64,000 bases of DNA from UBA7672 sp044224605 (GCA_044224605.1 JBGAKC010000021.1:21928-85927); one strand, 5' to 3'; positions 36,409-45,976 are shown, counted from the first letter of the stretch. Numbers and translations: made by a program. Notes: generated by a model not told the origin, from the letters alone.

Positions 36409-37686
36409 TCAGCCTTTCGCGCGGATGTCGAACAGCTTTGTCAGGTGAGCGTTGGCGAATTTCGCGCCCGGATCGATCCTGTCCCGCACAACGCAGAAAT
36501 CCTTCGCATTCGGATACAGCTGGTGCACGTCAGCTGTGGTCAGCGTGTGACGCTTGGCCCAGTGCGGTCGCCCGTCGTGCGCCCGGAAGATCTTCTCGGC
36601 GTCTGCGAAAATGCTTCCCCACGCCATCTTGTGATACTGATGCATCGAGATCGACGCGCCGACGCGCCCTTGGAACGGGCTCAGCCAGATGTCGTCCGCT
36701 GCGACTAGCCTGAACTCGAACGGGAAGGCGACAGGCAGCTTCTTTTTCCGGATCCAGCCGATCACTTCGCGCAGCGCCGGCCACCCGTTCGCACGTGGCA
36801 GTTCGTATTCCATCTCCTCGAACTTCACCGTCCGTTCCGACGGGAAGATCTTGTAGGCCGGCCCCACGCGCCGCCGCTTCATCTCGCTCGGCAGCAGCCG
36901 TTTCTGCAGGAAGCTGGTCATGAACGGGAAGGTCTTGCAGATTTCGCACACGCGCCGGAAGGCGGTGTCGTCCATGTCGTTCTGTTCCTTCATCGGGCCT
37001 TCAGAAGGCTTGGGATGCAGGATCTTCAACATGGCGAGATCGGCATAGGGGAACACGAAGAACTCGATGTGCCGGTTCTGCGCCGCCATCTCGTCCCACC
37101 GCTCGGCGATCTCATCCAGCGGGTAGACCTCCAGCCTCTCCTCAAGATGATAGGCTGGAATCACGTCGAACTCGATCTTGGTCGCCACGCCGACCAGTCC
37201 GAGCGACAGCCGCGCCGCCTGGAACAGCTCTGGGTTCTCGCCGGAATTGGCCTTCACGATCGATCCGTCCGGCCCCATCAGCTCGAACCCACGCGCCGCC
37301 GTCGACAGCGTGCCCAACGTCGCACCCGTGCCGTGCGTTCCCGTGCCAATCGCGCCTGCCAGCGCCTGCGGGTTCACATCGCCCTGATTGATCAGTGATG
37401 CGCCGTTATCCCACAGGATCTGCGTCAGCTTCGCCAGAGACCATCCAGCCGGCGCGCTGGCCCGCGTTGCGTCGGCGTTGACGGTCACTTCGCCTTCCAT
37501 GTCGCTCAGCGAAAGCAGCGTCCCATCCGTCTCGCACAGCGGCATGAACGAATGCCCCGCGCCCACGACGCGCACCTTCTTCGCCTCGCGGATCAGCTTC
37601 GCGAGTTCATCCTGATTGCGCGGCTTCTCGATCTTCGTCGGTGTCGCTGAAACACTGCCAGACCAGTTCGACCAGTTTGCCATCAT
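36409..37686 (-). CDS. FAD-linked oxidase, aldonolactone-oxidase type
   Basis: A 425-residue flavoprotein. The FAD-binding PCMH domain has KVRVVGAGHSFMPLCETDGTLLSL, where His is the covalent-FAD position in L-gulonolactone / D-arabinono-1,4-lactone oxidases, then GDVNPQALAGAIGTGTHGTG. The C-terminal ALO domain ends RPHWAKRHTLT. It would oxidise a sugar lactone or other polyol, but no substrate is shown. ATG 37686 overlaps the TetR stop by 4 bases. It is the fourth gene of the five-gene operon. Confidence 0.85.
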   Translation of the reverse strand: MMANWSNWSGSVSATPTKIEKPRNQDELAKLIREAKKVRVVGAGHSFMPLCETDGTLLSLSDMEGEVTVNADATRASAPAGWSLAKLTQILWDNGASLINQGDVNPQALAGAIGTGTHGTGATLGTLSTAARGFELMGPDGSIVKANSGENPELFQAARLSLGLVGVATKIEFDVIPAYHLEERLEVYPLDEIAERWDEMAAQNRHIEFFVFPYADLAMLKILHPKPSEGPMKEQNDMDDTAFRRVCEICKTFPFMTSFLQKRLLPSEMKRRRVGPAYKIFPSERTVKFEEMEYELPRANGWPALREVIGWIRKKKLPVAFPFEFRLVAADDIWLSPFQGRVGASISMHQYHKMAWGSIFADAEKIFRAHDGRPHWAKRHTLTTADVHQLYPNAKDFCVVRDRIDPGAKFANAHLTKLFDIRAKG

Positions 37687-38333
37687 TCGTCCTCAAGCCG
37701 CGCGCCGCCGAGCAGGGCAGCCGCTTCCCGGAAAATCTCGTCGCGCGGAATGCGGTCTTCCTCGCTCAGCATCTCGTCGATCGCATAACCAAGTTCGACC
37801 GACAGCCGCAGCCGCCGCCACAGCACCTTCTTGCTCACGCCCGGAACCAGCGGCGCATAAACTTCGAGCATCGCGTCTGTCACCTCGCGGTGAGATTCAA
37901 CACGCACATGCGCCAATTGTGGCACGGCCCGCATCGCGCGCTCAATCCACACGCCGCCGGGTTCGTTGGCGGTCACCTCCGCGGTCGCGCGCAACAGGTC
38001 CTCGGAATGGACCCGGAAGGCATAGAGCCCGCCTGCCTTGTGCTCTTCCAGCCAGGCGAACAGCGCCGCATTCTGCCGGTCCATCAGCCGCCGCCCCAGC
38101 GCCTCGAGCACGGCGTACTTGTCTTTGAAGTAGCGATAGAGCGCCGCTGGCGAGACACCGGCTCGCGCCGCGATCATGTTGGTCGAGATGCGCTCGATGC
38201 CCACTTCGCCGAGCAACTCGCCCGCAATGTCCAGCAGACGATCACGCGTCTGCACCGCACGGTCCTGAATCGGAGCGGCGCGCAGAGCCGCTTTTCGCGG
38301 CTTGCGTTTCACTTTCTTGGCGACCGGCATCAT
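37683..38333 (-). CDS. TetR-family regulator of the TonB-receptor operon
   Basis: A 216-residue regulator (MMPVAKKVKRKPRK...) with HTH TRDRLLDIAGELLGEVGIERISTNMIAARAGVSPAALYRYFKDK at about residues 28-70. ATG 38333 overlaps the MFS gene stop as ATGA; a longer frame to 38411 lies inside the MFS gene and is not used. The gene sits inside the operon it most likely controls. A 22-base palindrome covers the operon promoter at 41780-41801. Confidence 0.88.
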   Translation of the reverse strand: MMPVAKKVKRKPRKAALRAAPIQDRAVQTRDRLLDIAGELLGEVGIERISTNMIAARAGVSPAALYRYFKDKYAVLEALGRRLMDRQNAALFAWLEEHKAGGLYAFRVHSEDLLRATAEVTANEPGGVWIERAMRAVPQLAHVRVESHREVTDAMLEVYAPLVPGVSKKVLWRRLRLSVELGYAIDEMLSEEDRIPRDEIFREAAALLGGARLEDE

Positions 38334-39505
38334 CCCCCTCCTTCCAGCACGGCCTTCTTCGGCCGAATCTGGTGAAGGCCGAAGGCGATCAGGACTGCGA
38401 CGATCATGCAAGCGCCGCTGAAAAGGATTGCGCCGCGCGCATCCGTCGCCGTGACCAGCAGCGAAGCGATGAACGGCCCAAAACTGCCACCCAGCACCTG
38501 CGCCCCGCCGATCAGCACCGCCGCACGCCGCGTCGGGTCCGCCTCAATGATCATCGGCACCAGGAACGGAAGCGCGAACAGCCAGAGGAAGCCGAACAGG
38601 CCGGAAAGTATGAGAAACATCTCCGCCGAAGGCAGGCTGTAGAAGCCATAGAGCACCGCCGCTGTTGCGGCCGCGACCACGATCACAGTCCACAGCCAGT
38701 TGATCCGCCCCGCCAGGAACGTCGCCGCGGCCGCTCCCGCCACCTGGCATGCCAGTGAAACCGAATAGCTGGTATTGGCGACATCAGGCGTGTGACCCGC
38801 TTGTCCTGCCAGCGAGCCCTGATAGGTGAACACGCAGATGGTGAAACCTGAATAGAGGAAGGCAGAGCCCAGCGCGATCCACCCCAGCGAGCTGGGCAAG
38901 CCGCTATGCCCTTCGGCGCGAGGCAGGGTGGCGAACCGGGCTGGCGCGGCGAGCGCCAGAAGGGCGGTGATCGCGCAGTAAGCGGAAAGAACCCACCAGC
39001 CCGCATCCACGCCATACTCGCCCGTGACCGGGCCGATCAGCCGCGACATCAGAAGCTGCGCCAGCGTCTGGATAGCGAGATACGCGCCCGACCAACGCTC
39101 CGGCGTCGGCGTCCGGGCGATCATGGCAATGGTCAGCCACATCAGCACGCCGCTTGGGAGGCCAGCCACGGCACGGATCGCGATGATCATGTCGCCGCTG
39201 AAGTAGGGCGTCCCTGCGTTGAGCCCGGTCAACGCCAGCGCCGCAGCAACGCCGATCAACTTGAGCCGCACCGGCTTCAGCAGCGCGCCCGAGATGAAAG
39301 CTGCAAGGCCCAGCGTCAGCAGCTCCGCCGCAAACGCCTGACCCAGCTGGTTGGCAGTCAGGCGTCCCGCGCGCTCGAGATTTCCGAGCAGATCTGGTCC
39401 GACGCCCGCGATCATGATCCCGGCGACGCCGACGAACATGACCGCGAAAATCTCCAGCCCCGAAGGGCGCGGCCCGATCCAGTTACCCCTGGTGGTCTCG
39501 CTCAT
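38330..39505 (-). CDS. MFS transporter
   Basis: A 391-residue inner-membrane protein with 12 predicted hydrophobic segments, including AGLPSGVLMWLTIAMIAR at the loop 2-3 region and a central cytoplasmic loop near residue 200. It is a major facilitator of unassigned specificity. It begins 6 bases after the TonB receptor stop and couples to the TetR gene by ATGA. By position it carries the compound admitted by the receptor from periplasm to cytosol. Confidence 0.85.
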   Translation of the reverse strand: MSETTRGNWIGPRPSGLEIFAVMFVGVAGIMIAGVGPDLLGNLERAGRLTANQLGQAFAAELLTLGLAAFISGALLKPVRLKLIGVAAALALTGLNAGTPYFSGDMIIAIRAVAGLPSGVLMWLTIAMIARTPTPERWSGAYLAIQTLAQLLMSRLIGPVTGEYGVDAGWWVLSAYCAITALLALAAPARFATLPRAEGHSGLPSSLGWIALGSAFLYSGFTICVFTYQGSLAGQAGHTPDVANTSYSVSLACQVAGAAAATFLAGRINWLWTVIVVAAATAAVLYGFYSLPSAEMFLILSGLFGFLWLFALPFLVPMIIEADPTRRAAVLIGGAQVLGGSFGPFIASLLVTATDARGAILFSGACMIVAVLIAFGLHQIRPKKAVLEGGG

Positions 39506-39511
39506 GACGGA

Positions 39512-41755
39512 TCAGTAGTTGAACCGCGCATAAACGCCAGCCGTCTGCCGTGGCCCCATGCTGAACAGGTCGAAACCAAGCCCTTCGATGGGGATGATGT
39601 CGGTGATGTTGGTCTCGCCGAACACGTTGCGGCCATAGACCCCGAACTCCATGCCCCCATCGGCCGGCTTCCAACCGAACCGCAGGTTCACGAACGTTCG
39701 GTCGCCGTCGGACAGCCGCTCCACATTCCGCGTGTCGTAGAAAACCTTAGACCGGTACGACACATCGGCCTGCGCCTCCGCGCTGCCGCCAAAGAGCTCC
39801 CACTCATACCGCGCCGACCCGTTCAGACTAACCTCCGGCGCGTTTGGCAGCGTGTTGCCCGAATAATCATCACCCTGCGACTGGAAGTCCTGATACGTCG
39901 CGTCAAGGAATGATGCCCCCAGCGACAGGTCCAGCCCGTCGATCGGCGACGCCATCAGTTCCGCCTCCAACCCCTTCACCTCGGCGTTAGACGCATTGGT
40001 GAAGTTCTGCACGGTGAGGTTGGTGTTGGGATCAACAACAAGCGTGTAAACTTGCAGGTCCTGATAGTCGTAATAGAACGCCGCAAAGTTCGCCGTCAGC
40101 AAGCCATCCATGAGCTGCGACTTCAGGCCGACTTCATAGGCGTTCACCAACTCGTCGTCATAGGGTCGCAGCGAAGACGGATCGGTCGTCTGTCCGCCGA
40201 AGAAGCCGCCGCTCTTGTACCCGCGGTTATAGCTTCCATAGACGTTCACATCGTCCGTCAGCTGGTACTGCAGTCCCACCTTTCCGGAGAAGGAGTCGAA
40301 CGTCTTGCTGTCATCGATGGAAAAGAGATCCGACGACGGCCCGCCGACATCGCTGGCGTAGGTCGAGTTGTAGTGGAACGTCTTCTTGTCCGCTGAATAG
40401 CGCAGGCCAAACGTGGCCGTCAGCTTGTCCGTAAAGTCATAATCGATCTGGCCAAACACGGCATAGCTGTTGGTGTCCTGCGTGAACGGCCAGCCGAACA
40501 CGCCGATGCCTTGCGGCAGGTCCGTTAGCGGATCGCCCGAGTTCGCGACACGGAACACATCGTAGTACGAATTCGCATCCAGCTCGTCGCGCGCCACATA
40601 GATGCCTGCCACCCAATCGAGCGGGTTATCGCCATTCGACTGCAGCCGGAGCTCCTCGCTCGCCGCCCACTGTTTGGCCTTGTAACGCGCCGTGATGATG
40701 TCGGTCGGACCCGCATCCGTATCCTCGACATCGTCCCGGTCTGCATGATCATACCCGGTCACCGAGATCAGCGACATCGCGCCGAGGTCCCAGGTCAGTG
40801 TCGCCGACGCGCCATAGGTCTCGACCTTGTCCTTGCCTTCGAGGTGATAGTCGCCCTGATAAAGATTGGCGGAGGTGTTGGCGTAGCCCGCCAAGTCCGT
40901 GCACTCGCCGGAGGTGTAGTAGGCCGGCGCGCAGAACCCGTCCGGCCCCGTCGCCTGCGCCGTTGCCGGCAGCAGCGAGCGGTTGTACGCCCAGATCGAT
41001 CCGCCATTCGACTTGCCATAGCGCAGCTGGAACAGCGCATCGAACGTGTCCGACGGCGTCCACTGCAGCTGGAACCGCGCCGCGCCGCGATTGGTGTCGT
41101 TGCCGCGATTCCCCGTCAGCCGGTTCAGCGTATAGCCGTCATTCGACAGGTACGTGCCTGATGCGCGATATGCCAGCTCCGGCGTGATCGGTCCGCCAAC
41201 CGCGCCCTCAAGCGTCAGGTTGTTGTAGCTGCCGTACTCGACAGACCCCGTCGCCTCGAAGTTGTCGCTCGGTTTGCGGCTGATCAGGTTGATCGCGCCG
41301 CCCGTCGTATTGCGGCCATAGAGCGTGCCCTGCGGCCCGCGCAGCACTTCCACGCGTTCGAGATCGAAGAACTGTCCCATCTGCGCCAGCGGCGAGCCGA
41401 TATAGACGCCGTCCGAATAGATCGCGACTGCGCTCGCCGTGTTGGGATTGAAGTCGTTTAGGCCGATACCGCGGATGAAGATCTTCGGGTTCGCCGCGTT
41501 ATCGTCCGTCTTCACCTGCAAGCTCGGCGCGAGCGCATTGAGGTCCATCACGGTCGACACGTGCGCATCCTGCAGCGCCTCGCCCGTCAGCGCCGTCACT
41601 GCCACTGGAACTTCCTGAATGTCCTGGTCGCGCTTCTGCGCCGTGACGACGACGACGTCGCGACCCTCCTGATTGTCCCCAGTCTGCGCCAGCGCGGGCA
41701 TGGCCGCTGCCGCCAGTACCGTACACGCAAGCAGGCACGCTTTCATTGAACGCAT
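39512..41755 (-). CDS. TonB-dependent receptor
   Basis: A 747-residue receptor from ATG 41755, preceded by GGAGG. The signal peptide MRSMKACLLACTVLAAAAMPALA is followed by the TonB-box region GRDVVVVTAQKRDQDIQEVP, plug motifs IFIRGIGLNDFNPN and DLERVEVLRGPQGTLYGRNTTGGAINLISRKP, then the barrel ending in TAGVYARFNY (C-terminal aromatic). It is the first gene of the leftward operon with MFS, TetR, FAD-oxidase and DSD1 genes, so its ligand is probably their common substrate. Confidence 0.92.
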   Translation of the reverse strand: MRSMKACLLACTVLAAAAMPALAQTGDNQEGRDVVVVTAQKRDQDIQEVPVAVTALTGEALQDAHVSTVMDLNALAPSLQVKTDDNAANPKIFIRGIGLNDFNPNTASAVAIYSDGVYIGSPLAQMGQFFDLERVEVLRGPQGTLYGRNTTGGAINLISRKPSDNFEATGSVEYGSYNNLTLEGAVGGPITPELAYRASGTYLSNDGYTLNRLTGNRGNDTNRGAARFQLQWTPSDTFDALFQLRYGKSNGGSIWAYNRSLLPATAQATGPDGFCAPAYYTSGECTDLAGYANTSANLYQGDYHLEGKDKVETYGASATLTWDLGAMSLISVTGYDHADRDDVEDTDAGPTDIITARYKAKQWAASEELRLQSNGDNPLDWVAGIYVARDELDANSYYDVFRVANSGDPLTDLPQGIGVFGWPFTQDTNSYAVFGQIDYDFTDKLTATFGLRYSADKKTFHYNSTYASDVGGPSSDLFSIDDSKTFDSFSGKVGLQYQLTDDVNVYGSYNRGYKSGGFFGGQTTDPSSLRPYDDELVNAYEVGLKSQLMDGLLTANFAAFYYDYQDLQVYTLVVDPNTNLTVQNFTNASNAEVKGLEAELMASPIDGLDLSLGASFLDATYQDFQSQGDDYSGNTLPNAPEVSLNGSARYEWELFGGSAEAQADVSYRSKVFYDTRNVERLSDGDRTFVNLRFGWKPADGGMEFGVYGRNVFGETNITDIIPIEGLGFDLFSMGPRQTAGVYARFNY

Positions 41756-41779
41756 GAGCACCTCCACCATTCCCGGACG

Positions 41780-41801
41780 AAAGTTAGTCATCACTAACTT
41801 T
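41780..41801. promoter_or_regulatory. Palindromic operator on the TonB-receptor operon promoter
   Basis: The half-sites AAAGTTAGT and ACTAACTTT are perfect 9-base inverted repeats around CATC. On the leftward strand a -35 TTGTCA (41810-41805) and a -10-like TAACTT (41786-41781), 18 bases apart, put the palindrome between and over the core promoter. This is the typical position of a TetR operator, here most likely for the TetR gene at 37683-38333. Confidence 0.75.
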
Positions 41802-41870
41802 TTTTGACAAGGGGGATGTCATGAATTAATGCGCCCGCGCATCTGCGCGCTCGCAGAAGCAGCAAGCGCC

Positions 41871-41887
41871 ACGCTGCAGTGCAGCGT
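41871..41887 (-). terminator. Stem loop after the NodT-type gene
   Basis: ACGCTGC (41871-41877) and GCAGCGT (41881-41887) form a 7-bp stem with a 3-base loop, 16 bases past the leftward NodT stop. The T-tract is weak (TGCTTCT), so it is a probable but not strong terminator. TTTT lies on the other side, suiting rightward read-through from the operator region. Confidence 0.4.
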
Positions 41888-41902
41888 TGCTGTTTTCTAA
41901 GG

Positions 41903-43336
41903 CTACTTCGAACGCCAGTCCGACGCCGTCGCGACGAAAAGGGCCGCCATATCCGCGCGCAGCAATCCCTGTGCTTCGATCGACGCCAATTGCGCCCGTT
42001 GCGCTTGCCGTTGCGCATCGATCACCGAGAGAAGCGATCCCGCGCCGTTCTGGTAACCAAGCGAAGCCAGCCGCGCATTTTCCGCCGCGACATCCCGCGC
42101 GCGCGTCTGCGCTGCGACAAGATCCTGATCCGTCGACAGCGACGACAACAGGTCGGACACCTGCACGAAAGCCGACAGTACGGTCTGGCGATAGTTGGCG
42201 TCAGCTTCCTTCGCCGCCGCAACAGCCGCCTGCTTTCGCGCCTCCAGCGATCCGCCATCGAACAGCGGCGCGGTGAAGGACGGCCCAACCGTCCACCCGC
42301 TGCTGTCATACTTGAACAGGTCTTCCGGCTGCAGCGAAGTCAGGATGAATGACGCATCAAGCGACAGGCTCGGATACGTCGCAGCTTCCGCGACGCCGAT
42401 CGTCGCCGTCGCAGCATGCAGATCGGCTTCCGCAGCCAGAATGTCCGGCCGCTTGCGCACCAGCTCCGACGGCAAATTCAACGGAATGGACGCGGGCAGG
42501 GTCAATTCGTTGAGATCAATGTCTGGCGCAGCCCAGTTCGACGGCGCCTGTCCAACCAGCAGCGCGAGCGCATGCCGTGCCGTCGCGATGCGACGCATGA
42601 TCGGGGGGCGCCGCGCCTGATCCTCAGCCAGCTGCGCTTCGGCCGGGTTCACGGCTGCGGCCGGCTGTCCGCCCGCCTGCACGCCTCGCTTGATCATGTC
42701 GATCGTCTCGCCGTCGACCTTGATGATCTGGTCGAGCGCATCCAGCTGCCCGCGCAGCGCCGCCAGCTCGATCGCTCGCGACACCACTGCGCCGGTGAGG
42801 TTAAGGTAAGCTGCATCCGTGCGCTGCCGCTGCGCTTCGGTCCGCGCCGCCGCAGTTTCAACCTTGCGCCGTTCGCCGCCGAACAGGTCGAGATTGTATT
42901 TCAGCACCGTGCCTATCGAGAAAACGTTGATCGTCGGGCTCGGAAAGCCCTCGATGCCGAACGACGATGTGTTGATGCGCTCGCGCTCGGCCGAGCCGGT
43001 GGCGTTCACCTGCGGCCCGCTATCGCCGCGCTGCGCCTGTTCGAGCGCCTGCACCCGCACCAGCGCCGCATCCGCCGCCTGCAGCGTCGGGTTGCCCTTG
43101 AGTGCCTGTTCCACGAGCGCATTCAGTTCCGGCGAATCGAACGCCGTCCACCATTGCTGTGCCGCAACGCTGCTGGAGGAAAGGTTGGTCACAGACGAAG
43201 CCGAAGGATCGTCCGCCATCGCATACCCGGCTGTCCCGGCAGCCGCGTCGGGACGCTGGAAATCGGGGCCGACCGTGGTGCAGCCGGTCAGCAGCGAAAC
43301 GGCGCTGATGGCGGCAAGGCGCGAGAGGTTAGACAT
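41903..43336 (-). CDS. Outer-membrane efflux lipoprotein, NodT/OprM family
   Basis: A 477-residue protein with signal peptide and lipobox ISAVSLLTGC (lipidated Cys 19), then CTTVGPDFQRPD, the standard NodT opening. Two outer-membrane-efflux repeats follow, each with long Ala/Gln/Arg helices, and the motif IPLNLPSELVRKRPDILAAEADLHAATATIGVAEAATYPSLSL, of which LVRKRPDILAAEA is the diagnostic part. Its start lies 8 bases inside the emrB end. It forms the outer-membrane channel of the EmrAB-type pump encoded just upstream. Confidence 0.9.
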   Translation of the reverse strand: MSNLSRLAAISAVSLLTGCTTVGPDFQRPDAAAGTAGYAMADDPSASSVTNLSSSSVAAQQWWTAFDSPELNALVEQALKGNPTLQAADAALVRVQALEQAQRGDSGPQVNATGSAERERINTSSFGIEGFPSPTINVFSIGTVLKYNLDLFGGERRKVETAAARTEAQRQRTDAAYLNLTGAVVSRAIELAALRGQLDALDQIIKVDGETIDMIKRGVQAGGQPAAAVNPAEAQLAEDQARRPPIMRRIATARHALALLVGQAPSNWAAPDIDLNELTLPASIPLNLPSELVRKRPDILAAEADLHAATATIGVAEAATYPSLSLDASFILTSLQPEDLFKYDSSGWTVGPSFTAPLFDGGSLEARKQAAVAAAKEADANYRQTVLSAFVQVSDLLSSLSTDQDLVAAQTRARDVAAENARLASLGYQNGAGSLLSVIDAQRQAQRAQLASIEAQGLLRADMAALFVATASDWRSK

Positions 43337-44876
43337 TGGAGGCTCGCTTGGTGCGTAACAGAAAGAGGAAGGGAATGATGACCATGCACATCACGAAGAG
43401 CATATGGAAACTGTCGACATAGGCGACCATCGCGGCCTGACGTTCGATCAGACCACCCATGATCGCCTGGCCCGATCCGGCGCTCAGATCGATCGACGGA
43501 AGCGCCGCGATCATATTCGGGTTGTCCGGCGTCACGTGCTCGACCAGCTGACTGCGGACTACGTCTGTGTTGTAGAGCTGCAGCGCTCCGACGACGGAGA
43601 TGCCGACGCTCGAGCCGATGTTGCGGATCAGCGTGTAGAACGACGCAGCCTCCGTCCGCAGGGAAGGATGAATGGTCGTGAAGGCGATCGACATCAGCGG
43701 AATGAACACCAGCCCGAGGCCGAGCCCCTGAAACAGGCCGGAGATCACGATCGGCGTCTCGTCCATGTTCGGCGCGAAGCCGGACATCAGGAAGTAGGAC
43801 AGGCCGGTCAAGCTGATCCCGGTAAAGATGATGATCCGGTTGTCGATCTTGCCGGCCATGCGGCCAACCAGGAACATCGACACGAACGTGCCCACGCCAC
43901 GAGACGCTTGCGCCATGCCTGCCGTGATGACCGAGTAGCCCAGCAGCCCCTGCATCAGCGTCGGCAAAAGAGCCATGCCTGCGAACATCAGCACGCCGAT
44001 CAGCAGGATCATTCCCGATCCAAGCAGATAGTTGCGGTCAGCAAGGATGGACGGGTGAACGATCGGCCGCGCGCTGGTGAAGATGTGCACAATGAACACA
44101 TACGCGCCCACCACGGCCAGCCCGACATAGAGCCAAATCTCCGGCGACTGGAGCCAGTCCTGTCCAGGTCCCCTGTCGAGCGCCATCTGCATGCCGACCA
44201 GTGCGATCAGAAGCGCGACGAAGCCGAACCCATCGAACTTCTGGTGGTCGCGCCGCGTGCGCTTCGGCAGCGTCGCCGCCATGACAAGGAAGCCGACAAT
44301 GGCCAGCGGAATGTTGATGAAGAAGACCCAGCGCCAGTTCAGGTTCTCGGTCAGCACGCCTCCCAGCACCGGCCCGATGATCGGGCCCAGCACGGCGCCC
44401 ATACCCCACACCGACATGGCGCGGGCATGGTCCTTCGGCGGGTTGATGTCGAGCAGGATCGCCTGCGACAGCGGGATGAACACCGCCGCCGTCGCGCCCT
44501 GCAGAACGCGGTAGATGACAAGTTCGATAATGCCGGTCGCGATCCCGCAGAGGACCGATGCAACCGTGAACCCGACCAGCGCCGTCAGCAGCAGCAGCCG
44601 CCGGCCGAAACGGCGCTCCGTCCATCCAATCGCCGGCGTCACGATCGTGCCCGCAAGGATGAACGAGGTCAGCACCCAGAGGATTTCATCCTGCGAGGCA
44701 GACACCGAGCTCTTGATCTGCGGCAGCACCGAATTGGCGATCGTGCCGTCGATCGACGTCATCAGCGTCGTGAGAACTAGCCCCACCGTGATGAGCGTCC
44801 GGCGCGCCTTGTCCGGGTATTCGCCATACGCCGGAACGGCCGTCGCGGACGATGCGACTGGAACGGCTTCTTCCAT
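43329..44876 (-). CDS. emrB: DHA2-family multidrug MFS permease, EmrB-like
   Basis: A 515-residue inner-membrane protein with about 14 hydrophobic segments. It has the DHA2 motifs LMTSIDGTIANSVLPQI in TM1, GWTERRFGRRLLLLTALVGF in loop 2-3, GAVLGPIIGPVLGGVLTENLNWRWVFFINIPL (motif C) and GLGLGLVFIPLMSIAF late in the protein. It starts 2 bases after the emrA stop. It exports hydrophobic or amphipathic toxic compounds through the tripartite complex. Confidence 0.92.
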   Translation of the reverse strand: MEEAVPVASSATAVPAYGEYPDKARRTLITVGLVLTTLMTSIDGTIANSVLPQIKSSVSASQDEILWVLTSFILAGTIVTPAIGWTERRFGRRLLLLTALVGFTVASVLCGIATGIIELVIYRVLQGATAAVFIPLSQAILLDINPPKDHARAMSVWGMGAVLGPIIGPVLGGVLTENLNWRWVFFINIPLAIVGFLVMAATLPKRTRRDHQKFDGFGFVALLIALVGMQMALDRGPGQDWLQSPEIWLYVGLAVVGAYVFIVHIFTSARPIVHPSILADRNYLLGSGMILLIGVLMFAGMALLPTLMQGLLGYSVITAGMAQASRGVGTFVSMFLVGRMAGKIDNRIIIFTGISLTGLSYFLMSGFAPNMDETPIVISGLFQGLGLGLVFIPLMSIAFTTIHPSLRTEAASFYTLIRNIGSSVGISVVGALQLYNTDVVRSQLVEHVTPDNPNMIAALPSIDLSAGSGQAIMGGLIERQAAMVAYVDSFHMLFVMCMVIIPFLFLLRTKRASNV

Positions 44877-44878
44877 GA

Positions 44879-45976
44879 CTACTTGGCGACCTGGGCCTTC
44901 TCGCGCGTGTCGACGGTCACGCTGGCCATCAGGCCGATGGCAAGCGGCAGGTCGGATGGAACTTCATCTAGCTCGATGCGGACATTGAGGCGCTGCACGA
45001 CGCGGACCCAGTTGCCCGAGGCGTTCTCCGCCGGCAGCACCGCGAAGCTCGAACCCGTGCCCGGCGAAAAGCTGGCGACCTTGCCGGTCAGCTTCGCATT
45101 CGGGAACGCATCGACATGGATCGTCACGGGCTGGCCCGGACGCAGGTCCGCCAGCTGGTTTTCCTTGAACGCCGCGTCCACCCATGGCTTGCCCGACACG
45201 ATCCAGAACATCGTCTGTGAGGGCTGGACGTAGGAGCCCGGTTGCAACTGACTCACGCGCGTCACCACGCCATCGGCGGGCGCGCGGATATAGGTGTCCG
45301 ACAGATCGCTTTGCGCCTGGTCGAGCGCGGCTTGCGCCTGCATCACCAGCGGGTGCTTGTCGGTCTCGATATTCACCGAACCGCCGAGGTTCGCCAGCGC
45401 ATTGGCCTGCGCCTCAGCCGCCGCCGCCTCGTTGCGCGAGGCTAGGTCAGCCGTGTTGCGCGCCTTGTCGAGATCCTGCTGCGAGATCAGCCCTGCCTTG
45501 AAGAGGTTTTCCTGGCGCGTCAGCTCGCTGCGCTCGAACGCCGAACTCGTCCGCGCCGTGCGCAGGTCCGCCGTCGCCTTGCCGTAGGATGCCCGCAGCG
45601 CCTCGACCTGCAGCCGCGCCGAAGCCAGCCGCGCTTCCGCCTGCGCCACATTGATCGCGAAGTCGCTGGAATCGAGCCGCACCAGTTCCTGGCCGGCTTT
45701 CACCTGCTGGTTCTCGGTGACGAGGATTTCGGTCACCCGCGCCCGCACGCTCGAGCTGATCGGCGCGCGCGCCGCTGAAATCTGCGCGTTGTCGGTCGAG
45801 ACGAAGCCCGCCGTCATCATCAGCCACACGGCCACGCCAATTGCCACGATGACCGGCGGCACGATCATCAGTGTCAGCCGCCGCTGCTTTTGTGACAGTC
45901 GGGACGGCGAACCCCGCTTCTTCTGTTGCGTCGCTACCGGCGCCGGCGCGTCGTCGCGCCCCATCGTGCCGTCCAT
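44879..45976 (-). CDS. emrA: Membrane fusion protein, EmrA-like (HlyD family)
   Basis: A 365-residue adaptor. It has a cytoplasmic N-terminus, one span at about residues 36-56 (LMIVPPVIVAIGVAVWLMM), a first lipoyl half (ISSSVRARVTEILVTENQQVKAGQELVRLDSSDF), a coiled-coil hairpin (Ala/Glu/Arg-rich, about residues 115-195), a second lipoyl half (DTYIRAPADGVVTRVSQLQPGSYV) and a beta barrel. It is first in the emrA-emrB-nodT operon and divergent from a LysR gene across 111 bases, so the LysR protein is the likely regulator. Confidence 0.92.
   Translation of the reverse strand: MDGTMGRDDAPAPVATQQKKRGSPSRLSQKQRRLTLMIVPPVIVAIGVAVWLMMTAGFVSTDNAQISAARAPISSSVRARVTEILVTENQQVKAGQELVRLDSSDFAINVAQAEARLASARLQVEALRASYGKATADLRTARTSSAFERSELTRQENLFKAGLISQQDLDKARNTADLASRNEAAAAEAQANALANLGGSVNIETDKHPLVMQAQAALDQAQSDLSDTYIRAPADGVVTRVSQLQPGSYVQPSQTMFWIVSGKPWVDAAFKENQLADLRPGQPVTIHVDAFPNAKLTGKVASFSPGTGSSFAVLPAENASGNWVRVVQRLNVRIELDEVPSDLPLAIGLMASVTVDTREKAQVAK

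Noticed and set aside
43404..44780. Rightward frame of 458 codons opposite emrB
   Set aside because: His/Arg/Asp-rich shadow of a membrane protein gene; no domain.
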